Shown one piece after another: positions 21,815-32,879 of a stretch of 64,000 nucleotides of DNA. Below the pieces are notes generated by a model. That model worked only from the letters and a program-made list of their open reading frames with translations, was not told the origin of the DNA and ran no database searches. Numbering within the stretch: position 1 is the stretch's first letter; every line of letters starts with the position of its first letter. The stretch lies in the NCBI RefSeq assembly GCF_004379255.2, contig NC_056047.1:26426293-26490292 (forward strand). The letters run 5' to 3'. The DNA is from Salvia splendens. Lineage: Eukaryota; Streptophyta; Magnoliopsida; Lamiales; Lamiaceae. The position numbers and the translations under genes are program-made.

Positions 21815-23271
21815 CAACCGAAAGGAATCACCGAGCAAGGTAAACCTCACCCCACACCATCTATGCATCATATAGAGCATATAGAGCAAATAGATAGCGC
21901 AAGAACTTAAGATAGCAATACGATTCCTCCACAACAACATGAGCAAGTATCACCTAGGCATAGTCTCAACAATCATTCTGCCAAGAACCACGATATAGAG
22001 TTTCTGCCGAAACCCCGATAAGTTGACACAGTAAGCAAATCCTCGCAAGATCACAGCTTGAACATCACCAATAAGCCAAGAAAAGATTTCACATATACTT
22101 CTCAAACACCAAAGTCGGCGAGTATCAACGGAACCTTGAACGGGTTCCGTAGAGCAGCTGTAGGCGTGCGGCGACGAAGTGGAGCGCGGACGCCGCTGCT
22201 TCTCTATTCTTGATTGTAGCGTTAAGTGAGAGAAAGGAGACCCGAATCGTCAGGGAGGAAGACGCCGGCAGAGCCGACGACCGCGTGAGACCGTCGGGAG
22301 TGGCGATTTCGCCGAGGAAAGGTAGGAGAAGAACCTATTGTACATTTCTAATTTAGGGAAAATTGGAAAAGTAAAACGAAGGAGAAACGGTGGAGGAGGG
22401 AGTAATCGCCGGAGTAGTGGTCCGGCGACGCGGAGGATTATCGATTTCGCCGGAGTAGCGCGAGGAGCGGTGCCGCTGACCTCCCCCTTCACTTGGGGTT
22501 TTCTTCCAAAATTTTGTTGAATGAGGAAGTATTAGAGAGGGAAAACCGATAGTGGAGAAAGAAGGATTTTGAGGAATTTTGAAGAATGTGATTTGGGGAA
22601 AAGTAGATTGGATTTGAAATTGAGAAGAAGAGGAAAAGAAAATAAAGATGTTGAGGGAGAAAGAGAGTCCGACGGATGGGAGTATATGTGGTCCCTTAGT
22701 AAATAAATTAGATTGATCCAAGGACTTAATCAAAAGTGGGCTGAGACTTGTGTGTAGAAATACTATGCAAATTAAGTGGTTTAGCTCTAATTAGTAAATG
22801 GACCGATTTTAATTATTGTTATGCTGGGCCGAGATTGTATTGTTGGGCTTGGAAATAAATCATGTTGGAACGGAATTGATTTAAGGAATTGAGCTTGCAG
22901 CTCAATTAAATTAATTCCCAACTAAGTTACTAAGTTTCGAAAATGGGAAAGTGTGGAAGCGAGTGACGTGAAGGGCCGACTGGAATCGCCCCGCGACGCC
23001 ATGGGCGGCCTTAAGAAAATTCAAAGAAAAGATTTAGAAAATGATTTTTCCATGAATCCATACTTTATTAATTAAGTTCCCAAGTGGTTATTTTTGAGAA
23101 AACAGAATTTCCCCGGAATTAGTAAAGTGAATAATCAAATCCTACGAAGTAGTGAAGCCTGAGGTAGGATTTAGAAAATCCTATAAGCCGAGACTAAGAT
23201 ATAAGTGCTACCCAATAGGATGCATGCATTCTTTTCTCAAGAGAAATAGTTCAAGCACTAATTAGCGTGTT
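21815..23271 (+). repeat. Chromovirus 3' LTR, second piece, truncated
   Basis: Resumes the LTR after element A. The words AACCGAAAGGAATCACC and GAGCAAGGTAAAC...CATCTATGCATCAT match 2020-2075 of the 5' LTR, and the block around GCCCCGCGACGCCATGGGCGG matches 3060. Similarity continues to CACTAATTAGCGTGT (3319 in the 5' LTR) and then stops. Element B sequence starts at 23272. The last 950 bases of the LTR are missing. Confidence 0.8.
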
Positions 23272-24078
23272 CGCACTTGATCTGGTGAATTGGAGTTGAA
23301 TCGTGGTTGGTTTGTCGTTGATCGGAGTGGATTTGTTGAATCGTAGTTCATGAAGTTGTATTTGATCGTAGTTGGGTTCGGATTGCTTGGATTCGGAGTG
23401 GATTAAGCATCCGACGTGTGGATCTGAAGCAGAGTTGGTTGATTGTGCATGAATCTTATGGCTCGTTTCTGTGTTTCTGTTTACTTAGTCTAGTAGATGT
23501 AGATCTGTTCGATTTCTCATTAATCATCAGTTTCCAACGTCCGAATTATGTTGTTCTGTGTGAATCTGTTGTTACTCTGTTTTCTCCATGTTCGAGCTTG
23601 AATCAGGTGATAAGATGCAGATCGTTGTTTGTTAATTTCAGAATTAGTTATTTGCAGCTTTTCATCCGTACTTTACTGTTTTGGGAAATGGTCCCCACTG
23701 CTCGTTTGATCTCTGTTTAGCTAGATTAGGAAGTTGTTTACTAGGTCGAGGAAGTTCGTTTGAGTTATTGAAGTCGTGACGATGTTTCATGTTTGCATGA
23801 TGTTCGTTGTTTCCTAGGTCTAGTGTCAGCCAATTTTCATTCCCCAGCCTAGTTATAATTTTCTCAACCCAAAATTGTGTGGCAGTAGCCAACCCACTTT
23901 CCAGAGTCTCTTAAATGCCTTCTTACGCATCCGTCTTCGTGGGATCATTGTGTGTCCGACGACCGAGACTCCCGGGATCCTCTGAATTCATAGACCAAGT
24001 GATCTAGCGGGTTCTCTGGGCTTGAGAAGCTTGACCTAGCACAAAAGCACACACACTTTCTCTAATACCAAGCTTTCA
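23272..24078 (+). repeat. Element B 5' LTR, missing its start
   Basis: Begins TCGCACTTGATC..., matching 32837 onwards in the 3' LTR. It ends AGCTTTCA two bases before the PBS. Relative to the 3' copy it also lacks about 70 bases after GTGGGATC at about 23945. Confidence 0.8.
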
Positions 24079-24080
24079 AA

Positions 24081-24098
24081 TGGCGCCGTTGCCAGGGA
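24081..24098 (+). promoter_or_regulatory. Primer-binding site, tRNA-Asp type (element B)
   Basis: TGGCGCCGTTGCCAGGGA, one mismatch (A for G) to the element C site. Confidence 0.85.
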
Positions 24099-24178
24099 TG
24101 GATGGCGTAGTTTATGACTGTGTTTAGAGATTTTGGCGTATATAGTTTTGATTTTTCTTTTTTCTTTATTTTCAGTTT

Positions 24179-25953
24179 ATGAGCAGAAGCTCACGGTTTG
24201 GACATTGGGGTAACTCATCTGGGTGGAGGAACGATCGATTTACTTGGCAGGTCAAGGAGACAGCATCTACGGTCACCACCAGATCGGGATTATCTATGGG
24301 AGATCCATTTCCATTCAGTTCAAGAAGTAACGACGATTGGAGTTCGTCAGGAAGGGAGGATCCCAAGTCGTCTTCAGAAACAGATACAGAAGAGAACGAG
24401 ATCGGAGACATGGCACAGGTAGTCGATTTAGATCCTGAGATCGGTTCTCTCACTGCCATCTAGATGGTGAGCCAGCCCAAGCTATAGTCACGAATCAGCA
24501 TCAGAGGTCCATCGATATTGAGACAAATGTGCTTGGCATTCTACCGACGTTCTCCGGGCATAGGAATGAGTGTCCATACTAATTCCTAAATGATTTTAGT
24601 AAGCTGTGTAGTATTCAGAAAAGGCCCAACGATGCAACGGAGGAAGATTATCGCCTACGCGCAATTCCATTCGCCCTGAAGGGGAGAGGCTAACACATGG
24701 CTGCTGAAGCTGCCTCAGGATTTCATCCGTACATGGAGAGATTTCAAGTTGGAGTTTCTGGATTATTTTTTCCTTTCAAACAAGACAAACGCCCTCAAGA
24801 AGGAAATCGTGGAGTGTAAGCAGGAGTACGATGAATCTCTGAGTCAATATTGGTCACGATTCAAGGGATTATTAGATGCTTGCTCGAATCACAGAATGAT
24901 CAAAGCAGAAATTTACAATTTGTTCTATGAAGGACCAACCCCTGAATCAAAGGATCTGATGAATTCCTCGAGCGGGGAAAATTTTACAAAGAAAAAGGGA
25001 AGTGAAGCAAGAGAGATCTTGGGAAGGTTGATAGAGGCCAAAAAGGCGTACGACAACCCGAGGAACATTATGAGGAGAGGGTCAGCGAATGTGCTGAGGG
25101 AGCAAGATGACGAAAGGGTCGAGGCGAGAATAGATATGCTTGAGAAAGCACTCTTGAGTGCAATCGAGAAGACCAACCCGCCAGCCTCACGAGAGAAAGA
25201 GAAAACTCAGGGTCCAGGAGAAGCTCCACCGCAGCAATACTATGGCCCTCAAGAGGGGGATTACCAGGCCCAGGTGAATTCGATGGGGAGTTGGAATCCA
25301 GATGGGAGTTGGAATCAAGGGAAATAGAAGGATGCACCATGGAGAACCCATCCCAATTTTAGATGGTCTGACAATGACCCGACCCAGCCACCTCCACAAT
25401 AGAACACCCAGTTTACACACCAACCAGAAAGGCAGACTAACTGGTCTGGGAGAAATCAGGAGGCGCAGAACAACTGGAACAACCGGAATCACGGCGATCA
25501 TTCTAATTGGGGGAACAGGAATCAAAACCACCATGGGAGCTCTTATGTACTCCACACCAAAGGAACTACCCAGGAAATTATCAGAATTCCCAACCCGGTT
25601 ATCAGGGGAACCAAGAGCCAGGAAATCAGTTCAACAACAGTTCAGGAGGTCAGGGAAACTTTCGTCAGAACCAAGGGAGTGGACCAAACCTGGGTTCAGG
25701 ACAAAATCCCGGCGAACCCAATTCTAAGCCACAAAGGAATCTAGATGAAATGGTGCATGATCTAGTCAGTTCTCAACAGCATATGCAGAATAACATGCAA
25801 TCCAACAATGACGTGGTACATAAGCTTCAGGATGCTCAGTTGGAGCAGAAGGCAGCAATGGACATGTTGGCAATTGCCCTAGATCGCAACCTCCTTGAAC
25901 GAGATGCAAGGGAACTAAGGAAAGATTCCTGCCTCAGTATGGCCACCAGATAG
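24179..25953 (+). pseudogene. Element B gag, broken
   Basis: The ATG at 24179 opens a frame with GNSSGWRNDRFTWQ and VTTRSGL, ending at a stop at 24461-24463. Core gag follows in other frames: 24749-25327 has LDYFFLSNKTNALKKEI, YWSRFKGLLDACSNH and the NSSSGENF region. The tail is W/N/Q/G-rich, with NRN repeats and no CCHC knuckle. The last part (25507-25953) is in the frame one base back, with [29 protein letters not shown] and the coiled segment [15 protein letters not shown]. Several stops and frame changes, so it is dead. The same gag-to-pol frame offset occurs in element C. Confidence 0.85.
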
Positions 25954-27415
25954 AGCTAACATCAGTCAAATCACTTTAAGATCTGGGTGAGGTTATGAAG
26001 GTCCGGTGATGAAGATGAATGAAGGAACACCTCCCGCGGAAGGCAAGGAAGGGAAGAACTCAGTTCCTGAACCTGTAAATTCGAAGATAGGGAGTACCGT
26101 AAGAGGAGATGACCTTCGGGAAGGTGACCTGGGAAAATCGCTACCTAGTGTGGCTGAACCATTTTTCCTAGACCCAAAGCTAGAAGCAGAAAATAAAGTA
26201 TTGAGGAAGGAAACGGGCGAGCTTTATGGATATCTTTGGAAAGTTGGAGATAAACCGGTGGAGAGGCTAAGAAGAAGAAGGTTGAACCGGTGGATTTTAT
26301 GGATATCTTTGGAAGGTTGGAGATAAACCTACCGTTCTTACAGGCTTTGAAATTGCCGGTCTTCAGCAAATTAATTAAGGAGTTCATAGCTGGAAAGACA
26401 AGACCTAGTGGGAAGATCCTAATTGGAGAGAACGTGTCAGCAGTGATTCAGAAACGCAGGATGCCTTCGAAATGCACTGACCCAGGTATGTTCACCTTAC
26501 CCATTTTCATTGGTGATGTCAGAATTGAGCATGTTATGTGTGACTTAGGGGCGTCGATAAATGTTTTACCACTTTCCATATACAAAAAGTTGGTAGGAGT
26601 AGGAATGGTGGATACGATGGTGGTAATCCAATTAGCGGATAGGTCATGCATTTGTCCAGAGGGAGTTTTAGAAAATGTCATAGTCAAGGTCCATGATTTT
26701 CTGTATCCGGCCGATTTCCATGTTATTAAAATGAGTGATAATGAATCCTCTGAGTCTAGCGGCGTGCTTCTAGGTAGACCTTTTTTGCGTACCGCTAAGA
26801 CCATTATCGATGTCTTTGATGGAACCATATGCCTGGACTATAATGGGGAAAAATATACATTTAGCATAGATGAAACAATGAAGAAACCATTAGATGTTGA
26901 AAATTTGCATGTTGTCGATGTTATTAACCCCCTGGTCCAGGAATATCTTGAGACTGAGTTGATGCAGGAGCAGATTGATAATTCGGAGTTAAGTCACTCT
27001 ATTGACAGAGAGGTAGTTGGTTGGTGTGAGGCAATGCACACAAAGGAATTAACGGATGAGGAGCTAGTCGAAGCTATTTCGGAGTTTTGTAAATATCCGA
27101 GGTCAGCCAGGTCAAGGGGATTAGCCCATGAGGCTAGTGTGGAAAATTCTTTGGGGGTCTGAAAAGGGAATGACAACTGATGCGATAGAAAAAAATCCCT
27201 TGCCCCAGGAATCAAGTACCCCCAAGAAGGAACTGAAAACGCTCCCACCGGGCCTCAAGCATGCCTATCTGGAAGAAAATGAGACTTTTCCAGTAATCGT
27301 CAACAACAACTAGACCAAGGAACAGGAAAAGGAATAACTGGAGGTAATCAGAAGGAACAAGAAGGCAATAGGATGGACTCTCTCAGACCTAGTAGGGATC
27401 AGCCCTGATCTTTGC
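25954..27415 (+). pseudogene. Element B protease region
   Basis: The frame 26290-27162 (290 codons) covers the protease: [31 protein letters not shown] with the catalytic Asp, [12 protein letters not shown] and [16 protein letters not shown]. Upstream (25954-26290) frames are broken, and a duplicated phrase ([12 protein letters not shown] sequence in two frames at 26225-26330) suggests a small local duplication. The linker to RT continues in another frame with [23 protein letters not shown] and then a stop. Confidence 0.8.
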
Positions 27416-28486
27416 ATGCACCACATCAGGTTGGAAGAAGGTGCAAAGGCATATAGGGACCCGCAACGTAAGCTGAATCCAAACATGAGGGAGGAAGTTC
27501 TAAAGGACGTTTTGAAGCTGCTTTCTCTGTGTATCATTTACCCCATTCCAGATAGTGAATGGGTAAGTTCAGTTCACATGGTGCCCAAAAAGTCAGGAAT
27601 TCAGTTAGTTAAGAATGACAAGAATGAATTAGTACCCACCCGACGTGTCACTAGATGGAGGATGTGCATAGACTACAGGAAGCTGAATGAAGCAACCAAG
27701 AAGGATCATTTCCCATTACCCTTCATTGATCAGATGCTGGAGAGACTGGCCGAGAAGTAGTACTTTTGTTTCCTTGACGGGTACAGTGGATACTTCCAGA
27801 TCTATGTAGATCCCGAAGACCAATAGAAGACTACGTTTACGTGTCCCTTTGGCACGCACGCTTATAGAAGAATGTCGTTTTGTCTGTGCAATGCGCCAGG
27901 CACTTTTCAACGCTGCATGATGAGTATCTTCTCAGATCTACTGGAGGTTTGTATTGAGATCTTCATGGATGACTTCACTATATATGGGAACTCTTTCGAT
28001 TCCTGTTTGGCAAACATGGACGTAGTGTTGAGGAGATGTTAGAAGAAGAATTTGGTCCTTAACTTCGAAAAGTGTCACTTCATGGTACCCAAGGGAATCG
28101 TCCTGGGCCATGTAGTCTCGGAGAAGAGCATACAGGTGGACAAAGCAAAGGTCGATGTTATTTCGAAATTGCCTTACCCTACGAATCAGAAAGAAGTCAG
28201 GGGGTTCCTAGGGCATGCAGGTTTTTATAGAAGATTCATAAAGGATTTCGCGAAGATTGCTCAGCCACTTACCCATCTTTTGCACAATGATGTTGATTTC
28301 GTCTTCAACGAAGAGTGTAAAAAGGCATTTCAATTATTGAAAGATAAACTGGTGTCTGCCCCAATCATCAGGGCACCCGACTGGAGTCAGCCGTTTGAAA
28401 TAATGTGTGATGCAAGCGACTTCGCAGTGGGGGCAGTACTAGGTATAAGGATTGATGGAAAAAGTTACGTGATCTTCTATGCATAG
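27416..28486 (+). pseudogene. Element B reverse transcriptase, broken
   Basis: The frame at 27416-27760 has [22 protein letters not shown] and ends at a TAG after RLAEK. The palm continues in the same frame ([15 protein letters not shown], a further stop, then FMDDFTIYGNSF with the catalytic pair intact near 27965). Another stop follows before [13 protein letters not shown]. The connection domain ([21 protein letters not shown]) and the first RNase H block IMCDASDFAVGAVLG are open to the TAG at 28484-28486. At least four stops in total, so it is inactive. Confidence 0.85.
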
Positions 28487-30138
28487 AAGACACTCAACCA
28501 GGCCCAGAAAAACTATGACACCACGGAGAAGGAAATGTTAGCAGTCGTGTATTCATTTGAGAAATTTCGACCATACTTACTGGGGTCGAGAGTGATAGTT
28601 TTTACCGACCACGCGGCTATAAAGTATTTACTGGCAAAGAAAGAATCAAAGCCAAGGTTAATCCGGTGGGTGTTACTTCTGCAAGAGTTTGACTGGGAGG
28701 TGAGAGACAAAAAGGGGACGGAGAATAAAGTGGCTGACCATCTGAGTTGGATCTTCCAGGGAGAATCTGAGGAAGCTATACCAGAGGCCTTCTCTGAGGA
28801 ACACCTATACTGCATAGGCGAATCTCCTAGACCCATCAGTTGGGAGGCAATAATGGCGATAACAGGTCCAGGAGATCCTGAGAAAGGGAAGTGTCAGCTG
28901 AATGCTGAACCATGGTTCGCAGACCTAGCAAATTACTTGGTCACAGGAGAAATGCCTAGTTCACAAGAAATTTCTCGTGCCCCGAAGATGAAGCTTAAGA
29001 GTGAGGCTAAGTATTATTTTTGGGACGATCCTTACTTGTGGAAGATGGGAGCTGACCAAGTAATCAGGAGATGTATTCCCGAATGGGAACAGAGGATGTA
29101 CTTAATCATTGCCATGCGTTGGCATGTGGAGGTCATTTTGGGCCAAGGAAGACTGCGAGGAAAGTCCTAGACAGTGGATTTTATTGGCCTACACTACACA
29201 GGGACTCCTTTGAATTCTGTCAAAATTGTGAGCGATGCCGGCAAACTGGAGGCATTTCAAAGAGAGATGAGATGCCACAGGTCCCAGTAATCGTCTGCGA
29301 AATCTTCGACGTTTGGGGGATGGATTTCATGGGTCCATTCCCATCTTCGTACGGAAATACGTACATCCTTGTGGCCGTAGATTATGTGTCAAAGTGGATA
29401 GAAGCCAAAGCTACTACTTCTTGTGAATCCAAAGAGGTGGCTAACTTTCTTAGAGCCAACATTTTTAACAGGTACGGTGTGCCCCGAGCTATTATATCTG
29501 ACCAAAGGACGCATTTCTGTAACCGAACCATACAAGCTCTGATGAAAAAATATGAAGTCCACCACATGCTTTCTACCCCTTACCATCCTCAGTCTAATGG
29601 GCAGGCAGAGATCTCGAACAGGGAGATCAAGCCAATATTGGAGAAAACGGTGAACCCGTCGAGGAAGGACTGGAGCAAGAGGCTCGGAGATGCATTGTGG
29701 GCTTACAGGACTACGTATAAAACTCCTGTTGGGATGTTGCCCTACAGGCTGGTGTTTGGCAAGATGTGCCATCTACCCCTGGGAGTGGAGCATAGAGCAT
29801 ATTGGGCGGTGAAGGAGATTAATATGAAACCGTAGGCTTGCGAGGAAGAGAGGAAACTGCAACTTCAGGAGCTGGAGGAGTTAAGGCTTGAGTCGTATGA
29901 GTCTGCAATGTGGTACAAGGAGAAGACAAAGCTTTGGCATAACAAAAACCTCCGGGTCAAGGAACTGCAAGTGGGTGGGAAGGTGCTTCTTTTCCAGTCC
30001 AGGCTCAAGCTGATGCCTGGAAAGCTGAAGTCCAAGTGGATTGGGCCATACACTATTGTTGGCCTTCGAGCGAATGGAGCTGTGGAAATCCAGGGAAGTA
30101 CCTCAAACTCTACGCGCACTCTCTATTATCGTCTTTAG
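28487..30138 (+). pseudogene. Element B RNase H and integrase, broken
   Basis: 28535-29170 carries [30 protein letters not shown] and [12 protein letters not shown] (RNase H). A frame change near 29095 leads to 29071-29835, where [12 protein letters not shown]...CQNCERC forms the integrase HHCC finger. GMDFMGPF and [10 protein letters not shown] hold the first two catalytic aspartates, and [16 protein letters not shown] holds the Glu. TAG at 29833-29835, then the C-terminal region (29908-30138) with KVLLFQSRLKLMPGK, ending in short repeated CTCTATTATCGTCT sequence. Unlike element C, all three integrase catalytic residues remain. Confidence 0.85.
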
Positions 30139-30513
30139 GGATAATTCAGAGTTATGTGTAGTTGAGAAAGTGCCACTACGCGCACTCTCTATTATCGTCT
30201 AATCGGTCTAGTGAGTAAGTATTCTCGGTGAATTCCTGGGTCGGGTAAATAGGAATGCATTTTTAATCTATACACTGAGCCAGGGGATCTCGAGAATACT
30301 CAAATGAATGTGTAAATAGTTTAATTGCTTTTCAAAAATTAAAAATAAATTCCAAACAAAGAAAAAAAAAACTAATCTTCCAAAAATATTTTCGAAACAC
30401 TAGACTTCTTAGGGAAATTATTTTGTCTCATATTGAATCCTTGACCTGGGAGTCTGGCGTTTCATTTTTGTCTTTTTACCTAACCGTGGTATTGCGGAAA
30501 ATGGCATTTACAT

Positions 30514-30726
30514 GTGGGGGGAGAGATTTTCGGACCAGATGTTTGGGAGGGAAACTCATCTCTTCAGCAACCCCCACCAGCGTCTAAGCCCTTGTTAGCC
30601 CCATCAGCATCCAAGCCCCTGACTGTGAAGAAACCTGTGTCAAAGCAACCTGAGACTGAGGAAGAGAAGTCGGCGTCGCCGGCTAGGAAGAAAGTGAAAG
30701 TGAACCGCCCCAACGTACCATCCTAG
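30514..30726 (+). pseudogene. Element B third-ORF C-terminal remnant
   Basis: 70 codons whose end (KKPVSKQPETEEEKSASPARKKVKV) aligns with the C-terminus of the element C third-ORF region (45225-45686: LKKTVPRP...SPARKKVKM). Everything upstream, roughly 2.5 kb in C, is absent, so B lost nearly the whole ORF by one large deletion. Confidence 0.75.
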
Positions 30727-30903
30727 TCTGGCTCCCACGGAGGCCAGACTCAGAATTGATACCCCGCGGTGACCAACTAAATTTTACTTTTCAGTTTTTT
30801 TGTTTTCTTTTCATCTGTTTTTATGTTTGTTGTTCTGAGTCTGTGATTTTGTGTTCGTTGCTCAAGTATGCCGCGTATGTATATATGTGTATGTGTTTTC
30901 TTC

Positions 30904-30930
30904 CACTTAGCCCAATCTTTGGACTAAGTG
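30904..30930 (+). other. CACTTAG/CTAAGTG hairpin, element B
   Basis: CACTTAGCCCAA...TTGGACTAAGTG, 12-base arms with one mismatch around a 3-base loop. A weaker second copy is at 30988-31021. Equivalent to 19216 (A) and 45804 (C). Confidence 0.65.
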
Positions 30931-31098
30931 TGCGAAGTTTGTGTTTTTTTGGGCATGTTTTGGTTTCTGTTTTGTTTTAGTTTCTCCCACTAAGCCCATT
31001 ACTCGGTCTAGGTATGAGAAGGTTGCTTTTTCTTTTACATGTTTGGTGTTTTATGTCATCTGTATATGTTTTGTTCGCATTAACGGCCTTATTCCCCC

Positions 31099-31480
31099 CT
31101 TCACTGGGATGGCATGGGGAAACGCTTGAGTGAAGTGGGAGGGGGAGGGAGTTAGTGCAGTCTGTGTCTAGCATGAATAGGAGTCTTTAGGTCTAGGTTT
31201 TGTGTGTGTCGCATGAGCTGGTGAATATAGTAAAGCAAGATTCCCTTAGTGAGAGCAATTGAAGATAGGATAAATGCCATGTTTCCTCCCTTCACTGGGA
31301 TGGCATGGGGACACGCTTGAGTGAAGTGGGAGGGGGAGAGAGTTAGTGCAGTCTGTGTCTAGCTTGAATAGGAGTCTTTAGGTCTAGGTTTTGTGTGTGT
31401 CACATGAGCTGGTGAATATAGTAAGGCAAGATTCCCTTAGTGAGAGCAATTGAAGATATGATACATGTCAACTTTGAGCC
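31099..31480 (+). repeat. 191-bp tandem duplication with purine tract, element B
   Basis: The unit starting CTTCACTGGGATGGCATGGGG occurs at 31099 and again at 31290, about 95% alike by eye. Each unit contains CTTCACT paired with AGTGAAG (31099/31129 and 31290/31320), followed by a GTGGGAGGGGGAG purine run. Element C has one copy (45979-46030). Confidence 0.8.
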
Positions 31481-31690
31481 CTTTTTTCCTTAATAAGCTG
31501 AAATCGGTTTGGATGAAGTGAGGATGATAGAGGATGCCTTAGCTGACCTAGTTGTGAAGCCACACTATATAAGTGAGTTATAAGCCTAAACACTTTGAGC
31601 TAACATATACAAAAGAGGGCTGCCACTGGATGTGTATGGAGAAGAGTCAGAAGGAGAAAAATAGTGGGAAAAGGGTTTTGGAGGTATAAG

Positions 31691-31736
31691 TTGGACGAAG
31701 TCCAGAAAATGAAGGTATAAGCTGGACGAAGTCCAG
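31691..31736 (+). repeat. Two tandem CTGGAC-GAA-GTCCAG hairpins, element B
   Basis: TTGGACGAAGTCCAG at 31691-31705 and CTGGACGAAGTCCAG at 31722-31736, each a 6-bp stem with a GAA triloop, spaced 31 bases and both preceded by GGTATAAG. Confidence 0.8.
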
Positions 31737-32216
31737 GGAAAAAAAAGGAAAAAAAAGGGGGTAGAGAAGAAAAAGAAATCTAAGGGCAGGAAGCAATAGT
31801 AACCTGACCGGGGAATTAAAAAAAAAAGAGGGGTTGTAGGAAGGAGAAACTCTCATAACCCAAAGCATCAGTGGTGTGGCAATGCCTTTAGAGTGAATCG
31901 ATCCTAACATCCTTGGTGAGGAATGAGCGATCGAGTGAATCCAACAATTGGGAAGGGGAGGATTTGGAGACTGAAGATGATCGGATAGACCTTAAGCTAG
32001 TGGGGACAGCTGCCTTAAAGTTGAAACTAGTTCATGCATTTTTATTTTTCTTTAAGTGTTTATTTTCTTTCTGGTCAAGTCTGTTATTGTTTTAAGAGTT
32101 TGTGTCTTTTGTGTATCTATAGGGTCGGTCATAGGATAACCATGCATTGAAATTAGCCTTATTTCTTTTTCTTGTCTTTATACTTGAGGACAAGTATGGT
32201 TTAAGTGTGAGCAGTT

Positions 32217-32879
32217 TGATAAGGCTAATTTCATGCATCGGTTATGCGGTTAAATTCAACAATTTACGGGGTCTAACACATCTTTTAAGCCAGGTGTGTA
32301 GAAAAAATCGCCAGGTCCAGGAAGGAAGGAAGATAATCGCCTGGCGAAGGAAATTGGCGAGAAAGTGAGCAGAATGAAGAAAAATTGCCAGACGGAGGAG
32401 ATCATTAGCTTGAGGGCAGAACGGAGAATTCAAGAGAAAAGCTTCTAGAAGATCTTCTCCACATCTATAAAAGAGAGAGCATGCAACATGAATGGAAGGG
32501 AGGATTTTTTTTACTTTTTGGCTCTGAGCTCACTTTCACACACTTCTACACACACTTGGGGTGATCGGAAATCTGGGGGTTTTGGGGTCATTTTAGGTTT
32601 GATGTTGTGTACCACCGTCCTTACGTAGGGCGAAGAAACATTTTACTGTTTTCATTTTAGTTTTCTGTTCAAATTTCTACTGATTCTTTGCTGTTTGAAG
32701 CTCGACTTTCGTTGTGTTGTTGAAATCTCGTTTAGCTATCTATAGAATTTCTATTTTCTGTCATTAATGATGCTGATGTTGAGGTTTGTTTGTGTTTGAT
32801 TATGAGTTTGTGGTTGTTTACTTGAATGGATGCTTTTCGCACTTGATCAGGTGAATTGAAGTTGAATCGTGGTTGGATT
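32217..32879 (+). repeat. Element B 3' LTR, piece 1
   Basis: Starts TGATAAGGCTAATTTCATGC. TATA box TATAAAAG at 32466. Contains ACCGTCCTTACGTAGGGCGAAG, shared with LTR C (ACCGTCCTTCTTTGGGGCGAAG). Interrupted after GGATT (32875-32879) by the solo LTR. Confidence 0.9.
32466..32473 (+). promoter_or_regulatory. TATA box of element B 3' LTR
   Basis: TATAAAAG, at the same relative position as the boxes at 34923 and 47284 of element C. Confidence 0.6.

Larger units (their letters stand above)
1019..23271 (+). mobile_element. Old chromovirus-type Ty3/Gypsy LTR retrotransposon (Tekay/Del-like), interrupted
   Basis: Composite of a 5' LTR (1019-4274), a tRNA-Met PBS (4278-4290), a decayed interior (4291-12529) and a 3' LTR in two pieces (12530-13672 and 21815-23271). 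The split is caused by Athila-like element A. The two LTR copies share recognisable blocks: the TATA region, the segment around GCAAGGTAAAC...CATCTATGCATCAT, and the block GCGACGCCATGGGCGGCCTT. They are clearly diverged, so the insertion is old. Interior domains occur in the order gag zinc knuckle, PR, RT, RNase H, integrase, as expected for Gypsy. The 3' LTR stops at 23271 and lacks the last kilobase present in the 5' copy. Tekay/Del assignment is by domain style and long LTRs; a tree was not possible. Confidence 0.8.
30139..32216. other. Element B 3' region with third-ORF scar and structured repeats
   Basis: Long non-coding stretch between pol and the 3' LTR. It holds the third-ORF remnant (30514-30726), CACTTAG hairpins, a 191-base tandem duplication and two CTGGAC hairpins, annotated separately. 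A CTCTCTATTATCGTCT segment occurs at 30118 and again at 30185, a short duplication at the pol end. It ends with ACTTGAGGACAAGTATGGTTTAAGTGTGAGCAGTT directly before the LTR. Confidence 0.6.
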
